In this document: piece after piece, positions 49,800 to 58,670 of the stretch
Numbering within the stretch: position 1 is the first letter of the stretch
Layout of the letters: every line of letters starts with the position of its first letter
From: Streptomyces sulfonofaciens
Lineage (GTDB): Bacteria > Actinomycetota > Actinomycetes > Streptomycetales > Streptomycetaceae
DNA: 64,000 nucleotides
Assembly: GCF_014656295.1 (NCBI RefSeq)
Contig: NZ_BNCD01000001.1
Location: 124,001 to 188,000, forward strand
Direction: 5' to 3'
Made by a program: the position numbers and the translations under genes
Notes under the pieces: generated by a model
Databases searched by the model: none
What the model was told of the DNA's origin: nothing
What the model saw: only the letters and a program-made list of their open reading frames with translations

Positions 49800-52178
49800 G
49801 TGACCCAACGCCCGTCCAAGGAAGCCGCCACAGCCGCCCGTGTGCGCCGCAGGCGGAGCGGCAGACCGGTGTTCCGCCTCGTCGCCGCGCTCGTCTGCGC
49901 CGGTCTGACGGCCGGTGCGCTCGCCGGCAGCGCGTCGGCGGTGCCCGCAACGCCCGCCGCCGGCACCGAGGAGATCGTCAACGGCGACTTCTCCGGCGGT
50001 GCCACCGCGCCCTGGTGGTGGACCGCGAACAACCCGGCCTCGGTGGTCGACGGCCGGCTCTGCGCCGATGTGCCGGGCGGCACCACGAACCCGTGGGACG
50101 CCATCATCGGGCAGAACGACCTGCCGTTGGCCGCGGGCGAGACGTACGCGCTGACGTACACCGCGAGCGCCACGGTCCCGGTCACCGTCACCACCAACGT
50201 CCAGCAGGCCGCGGAACCGTACACGCAGTACTTCACCTCGGCGGACCAGCTCACCTCGGAGCCGAGGACGTTCGCGGAGACGTTCACGGCGAAGACGGAC
50301 GACGACGCGGCCCAGCTTGCGTTCCAGATCGGCGGCAGCGACGAGGCGTACACGTTCTGCGTGGACGACGTCTCGCTGACCGGCGGCGCGGAGACGCCCC
50401 CGTACGACCCCGACACCGGCTCCCCGGTCCGGGTGAACCAGGTCGGGTACCTGCCGGACGGTGCCAAGAAGGGCGTCTACGTCACGGACTCGACCGAGCC
50501 CGTCGCCTGGTCGCTGAAGGACGCCCGCGGCACCCAGCGGGCGAGCGGGCGCACGACGCCGCTCGGGGTGGACGCGTCCTCGGGCCAGAACGTGCAGTCG
50601 TTCGACTTCAGTGGTGTCACGGCGCCCGGCGACGGCTACACGGTCACGATCGGCGGCGACACCAGCGAGCCGTTCGCCATCGGCTCGGACGTCTACGCCG
50701 AGCTGCGCAAGGACGCGTTGCAGTACTTCTACGTGGAGCGCAGCGGCATCGAGATCCGCGGCGACCTGGTCGGCAGCGCCTGGGCGCGGCCCGCCGGGCA
50801 CCTGAACGTCGCGCCGAACACCGGGGACAACGGCGTGACCTGCGTCGCCGCACAGCCCTGCGGCTACACCCTGAACGCGGCCGGCGGCTGGTACGACGCC
50901 GGCGACCAGGGCAAGTACGTGGTCAACGGCGGTATCGCGACGGCCCAGTTACTGTCCGAGTACGAGCGGACGCTGACCGCGCCGGGCGCGTCGAAGGCCG
51001 CGCTGGGCGACGGCAGCCTGCGGGTTCCCGAGCGGGGCAACGGCGTGCCGGACATCCTGGACGAGGCCCGCTGGGAGCTGCGGTTCCTGATGTCCATGCA
51101 GGTGCCGCAGGGCCAGGCCCTCGCGGGCATGGCGCACCACAAGCTGCACGACGCGCAGTGGACCGCGCTGCCCACCCAGCCCACCGCCGACGACCAGCCT
51201 CGCGAGCTGCACCCGCCGTCCACGGCGGCCACGCTGAACCTGGCGGCCGCGGCGGCGCAGGGCGCCCGGCTCTTCAGGAAGTACGACCCCGCGTTCGCCG
51301 ACAAGCTGCTGGCCTCCGCCCGCAGCGCGTACAGGGCCGCGGTGGCGCACCCGGCCGTGTACGCCCCGGCGTCCGACTCGACCGGCGGCGGCGCGTACAA
51401 CGACAACAACGTGACCGACGAGTTCTACTGGGCCGCGGCGGAGCTGTACCTCACCACCGGCGAGTCCTCCTACCGCTCCGCGGTGCTGGGCTCGCCGCTG
51501 TGGGGCGAGGGCGAGGACGTCTTCCCGCAGGGCGGCTTCTCGTGGGGTTCGACGGCGGCGCTCGGCGCGCTGGACCTGGCGACGGTGCGCGGCGGCCTCA
51601 CCCGCACCCAGCTCGCCGAGGTGCGCGGCGAGGTCACGCAGGCGGCCGACCGTTACGCGGCCGACGCCGCGGACGCCGCATACGGGATGCCGTACGCCCC
51701 GGAGGGCGGCCACTGGGTGTGGGGCTCGAACAGCCAGGTGCTCAACAACGCGGTGGTGCTCGCCACGGCGGCCGACCTGACCGGCCGGCAGAAGTACCGG
51801 AACGCCGTGCTGGGCGCCGTGGACTACGTCCTGGGCAACAACCCGATGAACCAGTCGTACGTGACCGGCTTCGGCGAGCGCTCGACGCAGAACCAGCACA
51901 ACCGGATCTACGCCAACCAGCTCGACCCGGACCTGGCCCATCCGATCGCCGGTTCCCTGGCGGGCGGCCCCGACGACTCGCTCGAGGACCCGAAGGCGGA
52001 GCAGAAGCTCGCGGGCTGCGTGGGCGCGATGTGCTACATCGACGACATCGAGTCGTACTCGACCAACGAGCTGGCGATCAACTGGAACGCGCCGCTGTCC
52101 TGGGTGGCGTCCTACGTGGACGACCTGGGCGGCGCCGGCACGAGGGACTGGCACGGCGGTCACGGCCCCCGGGGGTGA
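49800..52178 (+). CDS. Secreted GH9 endoglucanase with carbohydrate-binding domain
   Basis: A 792-residue exported cellulase. The signal peptide (RRRRSGRPVFRLVAALVCAGLTAGALAGSASA, cleavage about residue 49) is twin-arginine-like or Sec. Next is a CBM4/9-like beta-sandwich (EEIVNGDFSGGATAPWWWTANN ... FCVDDVSLTGG, ~55-195), then the CelD N-terminal Ig domain (PVRVNQVGYLPDGAKKGVY). The GH9 catalytic domain has GGWYDAGDQGKYV with the nucleophile/base Asp pair (~363-368), SYVTGFGERSTQNQHNR (active-site His) and YSTNELAINWNAPLSW (proton-donor Glu, ~756). It hydrolyses beta-1,4-glucan outside the cell. GTG 49800 has GGAAGGA eight nt upstream. Codon 384 is TTA (50949-50951), so bldA may limit expression. 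It is probably CebR-controlled. Confidence 0.94.
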   Translation: MTQRPSKEAATAARVRRRRSGRPVFRLVAALVCAGLTAGALAGSASAVPATPAAGTEEIVNGDFSGGATAPWWWTANNPASVVDGRLCADVPGGTTNPWDAIIGQNDLPLAAGETYALTYTASATVPVTVTTNVQQAAEPYTQYFTSADQLTSEPRTFAETFTAKTDDDAAQLAFQIGGSDEAYTFCVDDVSLTGGAETPPYDPDTGSPVRVNQVGYLPDGAKKGVYVTDSTEPVAWSLKDARGTQRASGRTTPLGVDASSGQNVQSFDFSGVTAPGDGYTVTIGGDTSEPFAIGSDVYAELRKDALQYFYVERSGIEIRGDLVGSAWARPAGHLNVAPNTGDNGVTCVAAQPCGYTLNAAGGWYDAGDQGKYVVNGGIATAQLLSEYERTLTAPGASKAALGDGSLRVPERGNGVPDILDEARWELRFLMSMQVPQGQALAGMAHHKLHDAQWTALPTQPTADDQPRELHPPSTAATLNLAAAAAQGARLFRKYDPAFADKLLASARSAYRAAVAHPAVYAPASDSTGGGAYNDNNVTDEFYWAAAELYLTTGESSYRSAVLGSPLWGEGEDVFPQGGFSWGSTAALGALDLATVRGGLTRTQLAEVRGEVTQAADRYAADAADAAYGMPYAPEGGHWVWGSNSQVLNNAVVLATAADLTGRQKYRNAVLGAVDYVLGNNPMNQSYVTGFGERSTQNQHNRIYANQLDPDLAHPIAGSLAGGPDDSLEDPKAEQKLAGCVGAMCYIDDIESYSTNELAINWNAPLSWVASYVDDLGGAGTRDWHGGHGPRG

Positions 52179-52183
52179 GCCGG

Positions 52184-52302
52184 GGCGCGCGGCACCGCGC
52201 CGCTGAGGGCAGCGCCGCGGTGCGCCGCTGAGGGCGCGCGAGAATGCGCCGCCGAGGCGCGCGGCACCGCGCCGCCGAGGCCGTGCGGTACCACGCCGCT
52301 GG
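52184..52302. repeat. Imperfect GC-rich repeats after the cellulase
   Basis: GCGCGCGGCACCGCGCCGCYGAG occurs near 52185 and 52257 with degenerate copies between (GGTGCGCCGCTGAGGGC, AATGCGCCGCCGAGGC). The block can fold into strong hairpins and probably ends cellulase transcription. Confidence 0.65.
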
Positions 52303-52437
52303 GGATCGACGGCCGGAGCTGTCCATGGGGACCGCTCCGGCCGTCGCTCTGCGTGAGCACCCGGTGCGCGGTGCCGGGCGGGCCGCCCGGCTCCAGTACA
52401 GTCGCTTCCGTCTTCCCCGCGGATAAGGACGGAACGC

Positions 52438-53274
52438 GTGAGCGCCATCAGTACGGGCCAGGCCACGGTCCTCGGGATCGTCGAAGGGATCACCGAGTTC
52501 CTTCCGGTCTCCTCCACCGGCCATCTGAAGATCACCGAAGGGCTGATGCACATCCCGGTCGACGACAAGGCCGTGGTCGCGTTCACCGCCGTGATCCAGG
52601 TCGGGGCCATCGCCGCCGTGTTCGTCTACTTCTTCAAGGACATCGTGCGGTTCACGAGGGCGCTGCTGCGCGGCATCGCCAACCGTGAGGAGCGCTACCA
52701 CCACGACTACAAGTTCGCCTGGTGGGTGATCTACGCCACGATTCCGATCGTCGCCGTGGGGCTGGCCGCGAAGCCACTGATCGAGGGGCCGCTCGCCTCG
52801 CTGTGGGTGGTGGCGGGCTCACTGATCGTGGGCAGTGCGGTGATGTGGGCCGCGGACCAGATGGGCCGGCACAAGCGCGGCGAGGACGACACCTCGTTCA
52901 AGGACGCCATGCTGGTCGGCTGCTCGCAGATCCTGGCGCTCCTCTTCCCCGGCTTCTCCCGCTCCGGTGCCACCATGTCCACCGGCCTCATCCTCGACCT
53001 CGACCGGGTCGCCGCGACGCGTCTGTCGTTCTTCCTCGGCCTGCCCGCGCTGACCGGCGCGGGCGTGTACGAGCTGAAGGACGCGGTGGGCGGCGGTGCG
53101 CCGGTGATGCCGCTGGTGGTGGGCACGGCCGTGTCGTTCGTGGTGGCCTACGCCTCCATCGCCTGGCTGCTGAAGTTCGTGGCCAAGCACTCCTTCAACG
53201 CCTTCGTGCTGTACCGCATCGTGATCGGCGTCCTGCTCTTCGGGCTGCTGGGCATGGGCGTGCTGGACGCCTGA
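52438..53274 (+). CDS. uppP: Undecaprenyl-diphosphatase (bacitracin resistance, BacA family)
   Basis: A 278-residue membrane enzyme that recycles the lipid carrier by dephosphorylating undecaprenyl diphosphate. It has the two BacA signatures: IVEGITEFLPVSSTGHL near the N-terminus (residues ~14-30, with catalytic Glu and Ser) and LFPGFSRSGATMSTGLIL around 165-182 (catalytic Arg/Ser). About seven to eight hydrophobic helices fill the rest. GTG 52438 follows AAGGACGGA. Length is standard for the family. It stands alone, with a strong terminator 50 bp after the stop. Confidence 0.95.
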   Translation: MSAISTGQATVLGIVEGITEFLPVSSTGHLKITEGLMHIPVDDKAVVAFTAVIQVGAIAAVFVYFFKDIVRFTRALLRGIANREERYHHDYKFAWWVIYATIPIVAVGLAAKPLIEGPLASLWVVAGSLIVGSAVMWAADQMGRHKRGEDDTSFKDAMLVGCSQILALLFPGFSRSGATMSTGLILDLDRVAATRLSFFLGLPALTGAGVYELKDAVGGGAPVMPLVVGTAVSFVVAYASIAWLLKFVAKHSFNAFVLYRIVIGVLLFGLLGMGVLDA

Positions 53275-53323
53275 GCGCGGCGCGGGCCCGACGGCACGGG
53301 GCCCGCGGCGAACCGGGACCGAA

Positions 53324-53356
53324 GGGCCCGCTGCCGGTGATGACGGCAGCGGGCCC
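53324..53356 (+). terminator. 13-bp perfect hairpin terminator of uppP
   Basis: GGGCCCGCTGCCG (53324-53336) pairs with CGGCAGCGGGCCC (53344-53356) across a 7-nt loop, 50 bp after the uppP stop. Confidence 0.9.
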
Positions 53357-53427
53357 TCCGCTGTGCGGTGGCCGGCCCCGCGGTGGGGGCCGCGCACGCC
53401 CACCGCCCGGCACCGTCACCGCCCGGC

Positions 53428-53475
53428 GCCGTCCACGTGTGACGCCGTCCACGTGTGACGCCGTCCGCGCCCGGC
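53428..53475. repeat. 16-bp tandem repeat
   Basis: GCCGTCCACGTGTGAC is repeated exactly at 53428-53443 and 53444-53459, with a degenerate third copy. It lies between the uppP terminator and the stop of the convergent secreted-protein gene. Confidence 0.8.
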
Positions 53476-53558
53476 GTGTCAGCGGGTGTCGCGACGTGTC
53501 GGCGGGCGCGACGAGGGCGCGCCTGACGGGGCAGCGTGACGTACCCGCGCCTGACGAG

Positions 53559-54422
53559 TCAGCGTGTGACGTTCACCACCGGCAGGTCCTGGCCGGCCTT
53601 GGAGATGAAGTAGTCGTTCGGGGCGGAGAAGACCGCGAAGTCCTGGTAGTAGTCCTGGACCTTGAGGCTGACGGTGAAGTTGCCGTCGGCGTCGGCGGTG
53701 GTCTGGGCGTTGTACTCGTTCTCCCAGTTCCCGCGGAGGAGGACCCGGGTGCCGGCGACCGGGCCGTGACCTTCGGGGAAGATCACCTTGCCGGTCACCG
53801 TGAGGGTGTCGCCGGCGCGCACCTTGGTCCTGTTGACCCTGTAGGTGATGCCGCTGCTCACCGACGGGGTGTTGACGAGGGTGTCACCGAAGACGATGTC
53901 CTGGTCGGTGGGGTCCTCCGGCGGGTCGTAGGACGCCCAGAACTCCACCTCGTGCAGCGGGGTCAGGAAGGGGCTGGGCGTGCTGTCCCAGCGGTCCGCC
54001 GTGACGTCGGGGAGGGTGAAGCGGCCGTTCTCGTCGGTCCGCACGGTGCCGAGGCCCCTGCTCTCCCTCTCGACGGGGTCGATGGGGTCGCCCCACGGGT
54101 TCCAGGTCTCGAACAGGACACCCTCGCCGACCGACACCGGGGCGTCCGCGACGGGGGTGCCGTCGTCACGTGTCAGCACACCGCCGACGTCGACCGTGCG
54201 GTCGGTGAAGTCGGGTGAGGCGGGGTCGGTGGAGAGCGCGAGGTGGTAGCCGGCCGAGGCGGACGCGGCGGACTCGGCGGAGGCCGCTGAGGTTGCTGAG
54301 GTCCCTGAGGCCGCGGTGGGCTCGGCGGTGAGCGCCGTGGCGGGCAGGACGCCGGCCGCGGTGGTGGCCAGGGCGAACAGGACGGTCGCGGCGATGCGCG
54401 CCGTGGTGGAACGTGTGTGCAC
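53559..54422 (-). CDS. Secreted protein with two Ig-like domains
   Basis: A 287-residue protein starting GTG 54422 (VHTRSTTARIAATVLFALATTAAGVLPATALTAEP), with GGAG about five nt upstream. The signal peptide is clear. A Ser/Ala/Thr linker leads to a carboxypeptidase-regulatory-like beta domain (TVDVGGVLTRDDGTPVADAPVSV ... GLGTVRTDENGRFTLPDV) and a second one (RAGDTLTVTGKVIFPEGHGPVAGTRVLLRG ... TADADGNFTVSLKV). Such domains are usually structural or adhesive. No catalytic residues are recognised. It is divergent from the potassium-channel-like gene, with a 423-bp gap upstream, and convergent with uppP. Confidence 0.8.
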   Translation of the reverse strand: MHTRSTTARIAATVLFALATTAAGVLPATALTAEPTAASGTSATSAASAESAASASAGYHLALSTDPASPDFTDRTVDVGGVLTRDDGTPVADAPVSVGEGVLFETWNPWGDPIDPVERESRGLGTVRTDENGRFTLPDVTADRWDSTPSPFLTPLHEVEFWASYDPPEDPTDQDIVFGDTLVNTPSVSSGITYRVNRTKVRAGDTLTVTGKVIFPEGHGPVAGTRVLLRGNWENEYNAQTTADADGNFTVSLKVQDYYQDFAVFSAPNDYFISKAGQDLPVVNVTR

Positions 54423-54845
54423 GTGAACTCCGAGGTCGGGCGGCCGGTTCGTTCCGGCCGACGGTGCCGCCGGCAAGCCGGCACACGTTGGACACCCGGT
54501 GGGCGGGGGGTAGTTGTAGCCGTCGGCAGGAATGCACAGGTGGGACACCTGGAGTTGGGTGCCCGTACGCCTCCCGTTGACGGTGGCCCGGCGGGCGCGG
54601 GACGGATACGGGGCCCCGGTCGCCCGGTGGGCGCGGGACGCGTGCGTGGCTCCGGCGGACCGGATGCTGGCCCTGGCGGGCCGGGTGCGGGAGGGGCGCC
54701 GGGGACGGTGCGGAGGCCAACCGGAGCGCGGGCACCGGTTCTGGCCGCGTCTGGCGGGAACTGTGCGGTGGGTGCGGCAGTCTTTCCCTACGTGGCCAGT
54801 CCTTCGCTGCGTCCCGCAGCACCGCCGACCGATGTCACCGGGACC
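54423..54845. other. Gene-free divergent region
   Basis: These 423 bp lie between the secreted-protein gene and the RCK-protein gene. An in-frame GTG at 54792 could start the latter earlier. I see no clear promoter or repeat. Confidence 0.4.
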
Positions 54846-56807
54846 ATGGTGGTCTGCGGTGACGACACCCTGGCGCACCGGCTCGCGGCCGAGCTGCGCG
54901 GCCTCTACGGGGAAACGGTCACCCTGGTGGTGCCGGGACCGGGCCGCGACACCGGGCAGCCGGCCACAGGCAGGGCCCGCACCTCGATGCTGTTCGGCCG
55001 GATATCCGCGGCCGTCACCCGCGCCGCCGGCGGCGCGGGTGCCGCGACGGCCGGGTCGAACGGCTCCGGCGGGTCGGGTGCGGGCGGGTCGGGCGCGGGC
55101 AGCGCGGGTGCGGTCGGCCCGGGTGCGGTCGGCTTCGCGGGCCAGGGCGTGCAGGCCGCCGACCGGATCGTCGAAGCCCCGGAGCTCACCGAGGAGGTAC
55201 TGGCCGAGGCGGGTGTGGAACATGCCGCCGCCCTCGCCCTGGTCCATGACGACGACGAGACCAACATCCGTGCCGCGCTCGCCGCCCGCCGCCTCAACCC
55301 GCGCCTGCGCCTGGTGATCCGGCTCTACAACCGCCGGCTCGGCCAGTACCTGGAGGATCTGCTCGACCAGGCCGCGGCGCTGGCGGCGCCCGGCATGGAC
55401 GCGACGGAACTGGACGCCTCCACCACCGTCCTGTCGGACGCAGACACCGCCGCACCCGCGCTGGCCGCCACCGCGATCGCCGGGTCCAGCAAGGTCGTCA
55501 GGGCGGGCGGTCTGCTGCTGCGGGCCGCCGAGGTCGATCCGGGGCACGGGGAGGTCGCCGAGCAGGGGCTGTGCACGCTGGCCCTGCTGTCGTCCACCGC
55601 GGCCGACCCCGCCGGCGCCGAGGGCTCCGACATCAGCGGCACCGACGGGCCGATGCTGCTGCCGGACGAGGAGTCGGTGGCCGCGGCGCCCGGCCGCGGC
55701 ACCGTCGTGCTGCGCACCCTGGCGCACACGGGGCCCGCGCCCGCGCGCGGCCGCCGCGTGCCGCTCGGCTGGTTGCTGTCGCGCCGGCTGCGCTGGTCGT
55801 TCACCGTGCTGGTCGGAGCGGTGCTCGCGCTCGCGGTGGCATCGATGCTGACCACCGGCGACCACCCGTTGCACGCCATCTACCTCACCGTGCTCGACCT
55901 GCTGGCCATCAACGACCCGGCGACCGACGGTCCGGCCGCACGGCAGATCCTCCAACTGCTCTCCGGCGTGGTCGGACTTCTGCTGCTGCCGGTGCTGCTG
56001 GCCGCCGTCCTGGAGGCGCTGGGCAGCTTCCGCAGCGGGCCCGTGGCCCGCCGCCCGCCACGCGGTCTGTCCGACCACGTGGTGCTGCTCGGCCTCGGCA
56101 AGATAGGCACCCGGGTCCTGCTGGAGCTCAGGAAGCTGAACATCCCGGTGGTGTGCGTGGAGGCCGACCCGGAGGCACGCGGGCTCGCCGTGGCACGGCG
56201 GCTCCGGGTGCCGGTGGTGCTCGGCGACGTCACCGAGGAGGGCGTCCTGGAGGCCGCCAAGATCCACCGCGCGGGCGCGCTGCTCGCGCTCACCAGTCTC
56301 GACACCATCAACCTGGAGGCCGCCCTCACCGCCCGGTCCGTCAAACCGCAGCTCAGGGTGGTGCTGCGACTGTACGACGACGACTTCGCCACCGTCGTCT
56401 ACCGGACGCTGCGCGCCGCACACCCCGGGGCGCTCACCCGCAGCCGCAGCGTCTCCCACCTCGCCGCGCCCGCGTTCGCCGGGGCCATGATGGGACGCCA
56501 GATCCTGGGCGCCATACCGGTCGAGCGGCGCGTGCTGCTGTTCGCGGTCGTCGACGTCGCGGGGCATCCGCTGCTGGAGGGCCGCACCATCGGACAGGCC
56601 TTCCGGCCCGGCCAGTGGCGCATCCTCGCCCTGGCCGCACCCGACACCGCCGAGCGCCCGGCCTCCGCGGACCGCACCCCCGACCTCGTCTGGGACCTCG
56701 ACCCGAAGCAGCAGCTCGGCCCCGGCGACCGGGTGGTGCTCGCGGCCACCCGGCAGGGCCTGGCCGAGCTGCTGAAGCGGCGGGCTCGGGGGGCGGGAAC
56801 GCCTTGA
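54846..56807 (+). CDS. NAD-binding (TrkA-N/RCK) potassium-channel-like protein
   Basis: A 653-residue protein with two TrkA-N/RCK Rossmann domains around a two-helix pore-like segment. The first domain (MVVCGDDTLAHRLAAELRGLYG ... AALALVHDDDETNIRAALAARRLNPRLRLVIRLYN) spans residues ~1-170. The membrane region WSFTVLVGAVLALAVASML ... YLTVLDLLAIND ... LLSGVVGLLLLPVLLAAVLEAL spans about 315-395. The second RCK domain starts DHVVLLGLGKIGTRVLLELRKLNIPVVCVEADPEARG, with GxGxxG at ~415. The usual selectivity motif TVGYG is absent; LTVLDLLAIND lies where the filter would be, so ion conduction is doubtful. ATG 54846 or GTG 54792 (18 residues longer) may be the start. Confidence 0.85.
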   Translation: MVVCGDDTLAHRLAAELRGLYGETVTLVVPGPGRDTGQPATGRARTSMLFGRISAAVTRAAGGAGAATAGSNGSGGSGAGGSGAGSAGAVGPGAVGFAGQGVQAADRIVEAPELTEEVLAEAGVEHAAALALVHDDDETNIRAALAARRLNPRLRLVIRLYNRRLGQYLEDLLDQAAALAAPGMDATELDASTTVLSDADTAAPALAATAIAGSSKVVRAGGLLLRAAEVDPGHGEVAEQGLCTLALLSSTAADPAGAEGSDISGTDGPMLLPDEESVAAAPGRGTVVLRTLAHTGPAPARGRRVPLGWLLSRRLRWSFTVLVGAVLALAVASMLTTGDHPLHAIYLTVLDLLAINDPATDGPAARQILQLLSGVVGLLLLPVLLAAVLEALGSFRSGPVARRPPRGLSDHVVLLGLGKIGTRVLLELRKLNIPVVCVEADPEARGLAVARRLRVPVVLGDVTEEGVLEAAKIHRAGALLALTSLDTINLEAALTARSVKPQLRVVLRLYDDDFATVVYRTLRAAHPGALTRSRSVSHLAAPAFAGAMMGRQILGAIPVERRVLLFAVVDVAGHPLLEGRTIGQAFRPGQWRILALAAPDTAERPASADRTPDLVWDLDPKQQLGPGDRVVLAATRQGLAELLKRRARGAGTP

Positions 56808-57127
56808 TTCAACGGTGTTGCGTCGGCGGTAGGTCCGACGGCACCGTACGCGTCGCCGACGACCACGTGGCACGGCGCCCGACGGACCGGTCCCCCGACC
56901 CGCCGCGGTGCGCGAGGGGTTGACCGACGCGGGACGCTGCCCTAGCGTCCACCCCGGCCACAGCATCTCGAACAACGTTCGATATCTCGACTACCGTCGC
57001 AGCCGTCCCGCACCGCACCGCAGACAGACCCAACGAGCCGTGCCCGCTGATCACCATGCCGGTGAGTCCGGCAGCCCCCCACAGAGTTGATCCGGTACCA
57101 CTACTCCCGATCGAGGTCAGTAGCGTG
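56808..57127. promoter_or_regulatory. Upstream region of the alpha-galactosidase gene
   Basis: This 320-bp gene-free region contains a perfect palindrome TCGAACAACGTTCGA (56968-56982; 6-bp arms, 3-nt centre) followed by GATATC. It lies about 145 bp upstream of the GH27 start and is a plausible sugar-regulator operator. Confidence 0.55.
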
Positions 57128-58465
57128 ATGACGATTCCCTGGCGGCGCCATGGCCGACCGCGCACGCGCGTGGTGGCCCAAACGGTTCTCTCCCTGGTCC
57201 TGGCCGCCGCCGTACTGACGGCCGGGCACACCTCCTCCCACGCACGCGTCGCGGACGCGGGCATGGCGGCGCAGGAGGCGCAGGACGCGTCGGCCGACGC
57301 GATCAAGGCGGTGACCGCACCACCGATGGGATGGGCGTCGTGGAACACCTTCGCCGCAAAGATCGACTACAACGTGATCAAGGCGCAAACGGACGCCCTG
57401 GTCTCGTCCGGCCTCAAGAACGCCGGCTACCAGTACGTCAACATCGATGAGGGCTGGTGGCAGGGCACCCGGGACTCCGCCGGGAACATCACCGTCGACA
57501 CCGGCGAGTGGCCCGGCGGGATGAAGGCCATCGCCGACTACATCCACAGCAAGGGCCTCAAGGCCGGTATCTACACCGACGCCGGCCGCGACGGGTGTGG
57601 TTACTACTACCCCACCGGCCGCCCCGCCGCCCCGGGTTCGGGCAGCGAAGGCCACTACGACCAGGACTTCGCGCAGTTCTCCCGGTGGGGCTTCGACTTC
57701 GTCAAGGTGGACTGGTGCGGCGGCAACGCCGAGGGACTCGACGCCCCCACCTCCTACCGGGCGATCAGCGACGCGATCGGGCGCGCGACCACCCGGACCG
57801 GACGTCCGATGCTGCTGTCGGTGTGCAACTGGGGCAACCAGAGCCCGTGGAACTGGGCGCCCGGCATGTCCGCCATGTGGCGCACCAGCCAGGACATCAT
57901 CTACTACGGCGAGAGCCCCTCCATGGACCGCGTGCTGAGCAATTTCGACAGCGCCCAGCACCCGGGTGCGCAGAGCCCCGGTCACTACAACGACCCCGAC
58001 ATGCTGATCGTCGGCATGCCCGGCTTCTCCGCCGCCCAGAACCGCACCCACCTGAGCCTGTGGGCGATCTCCGGAGCCCCGCTGCTGGCCGGCAACAACC
58101 TCGCCACGATGAGCGCCGAGACCCGTGCCATCCTGACCAACCGCGAGGTCATCGCCATCGACCAGGACCCCCTGGGCAGGCAGGGCACCAAGGTTGCCGA
58201 AGACCGCTCAGGGCTCCAGGTCTACAGCAAGGTCCTCGACGGCACCGGCAAGAGGGCCGTCGTACTGCTCAACCGCACCGGCTCCACCGCGGACATCACC
58301 GCACGCTGGTCCAGCCTGGGCCTCAACGGGCCGGCGACCGTGCGCAATGTGTGGACCGAAGCGAACGTCGGCAGGTTCGCCGGTGGCTACACCACCAGCG
58401 TGCCCGCGCACACGGCCGTGCTGCTCGCCGTCACCGCGGCCGGCTCCGGCACAAGGTCCGGCTAG
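57128..58465 (+). CDS. Secreted GH27 alpha-galactosidase
   Basis: A 445-residue exported enzyme that removes alpha-1,6-galactose from galacto-oligosaccharides and galactomannans. The signal peptide (RRHGRPRTRVVAQTVLSLVLAAAVLTAGHTSSHA) precedes the GH27 barrel: TAPPMGWASWNTFAAKID, YQYVNIDEGWW, GLKAGIYTDAG, FDFVKVDWCGG (nucleophile Asp, about residue 194) and GHYNDPDMLIVG (acid/base Asp, about 289). A C-terminal beta domain (KRAVVLLNRTGSTADITARW) ends it; no carbohydrate-binding module follows. GAGG at 57113-57116 would suit GTG 57125 (one codon earlier) even better than ATG 57128. It is followed by a very strong terminator. Confidence 0.94.
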   Translation: MTIPWRRHGRPRTRVVAQTVLSLVLAAAVLTAGHTSSHARVADAGMAAQEAQDASADAIKAVTAPPMGWASWNTFAAKIDYNVIKAQTDALVSSGLKNAGYQYVNIDEGWWQGTRDSAGNITVDTGEWPGGMKAIADYIHSKGLKAGIYTDAGRDGCGYYYPTGRPAAPGSGSEGHYDQDFAQFSRWGFDFVKVDWCGGNAEGLDAPTSYRAISDAIGRATTRTGRPMLLSVCNWGNQSPWNWAPGMSAMWRTSQDIIYYGESPSMDRVLSNFDSAQHPGAQSPGHYNDPDMLIVGMPGFSAAQNRTHLSLWAISGAPLLAGNNLATMSAETRAILTNREVIAIDQDPLGRQGTKVAEDRSGLQVYSKVLDGTGKRAVVLLNRTGSTADITARWSSLGLNGPATVRNVWTEANVGRFAGGYTTSVPAHTAVLLAVTAAGSGTRSG

Positions 58466-58482
58466 TGCCGCGTCAGGCAACG

Positions 58483-58530
58483 TTCTCCCCGCATCCGACC
58501 ACGGTTCTCCGTGGCCGGATGCGGGGAGAA
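58483..58530 (+). terminator. 21-bp hairpin terminator of the alpha-galactosidase
   Basis: TTCTCCCCGCATCCG plus CCACGG pairs with CCGTGG plus CGGATGCGGGGAGAA, with a single A-C mismatch and a 4-nt loop, directly after the gene. Confidence 0.92.
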
Positions 58531-58670
58531 GTCGTCGAGCACGATCGCGACACGGAGCTTCAGCGGGTGGCGGCTGCGCGGGTGGCGGCAAAACGCACAA
58601 AAGATCGAATGCGCTAAGCTGAGCACCGCAACCTTCGGTTTTTCATTTTAGTGTGCCAGGGAGAAGTTCG

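Noticed and set aside
54423..56975. Upstream extension of the secreted-protein frame to 1138 codons
   Set aside because: The extension is antisense to the RCK gene; signal peptide and ribosome site place the real start at 54422.
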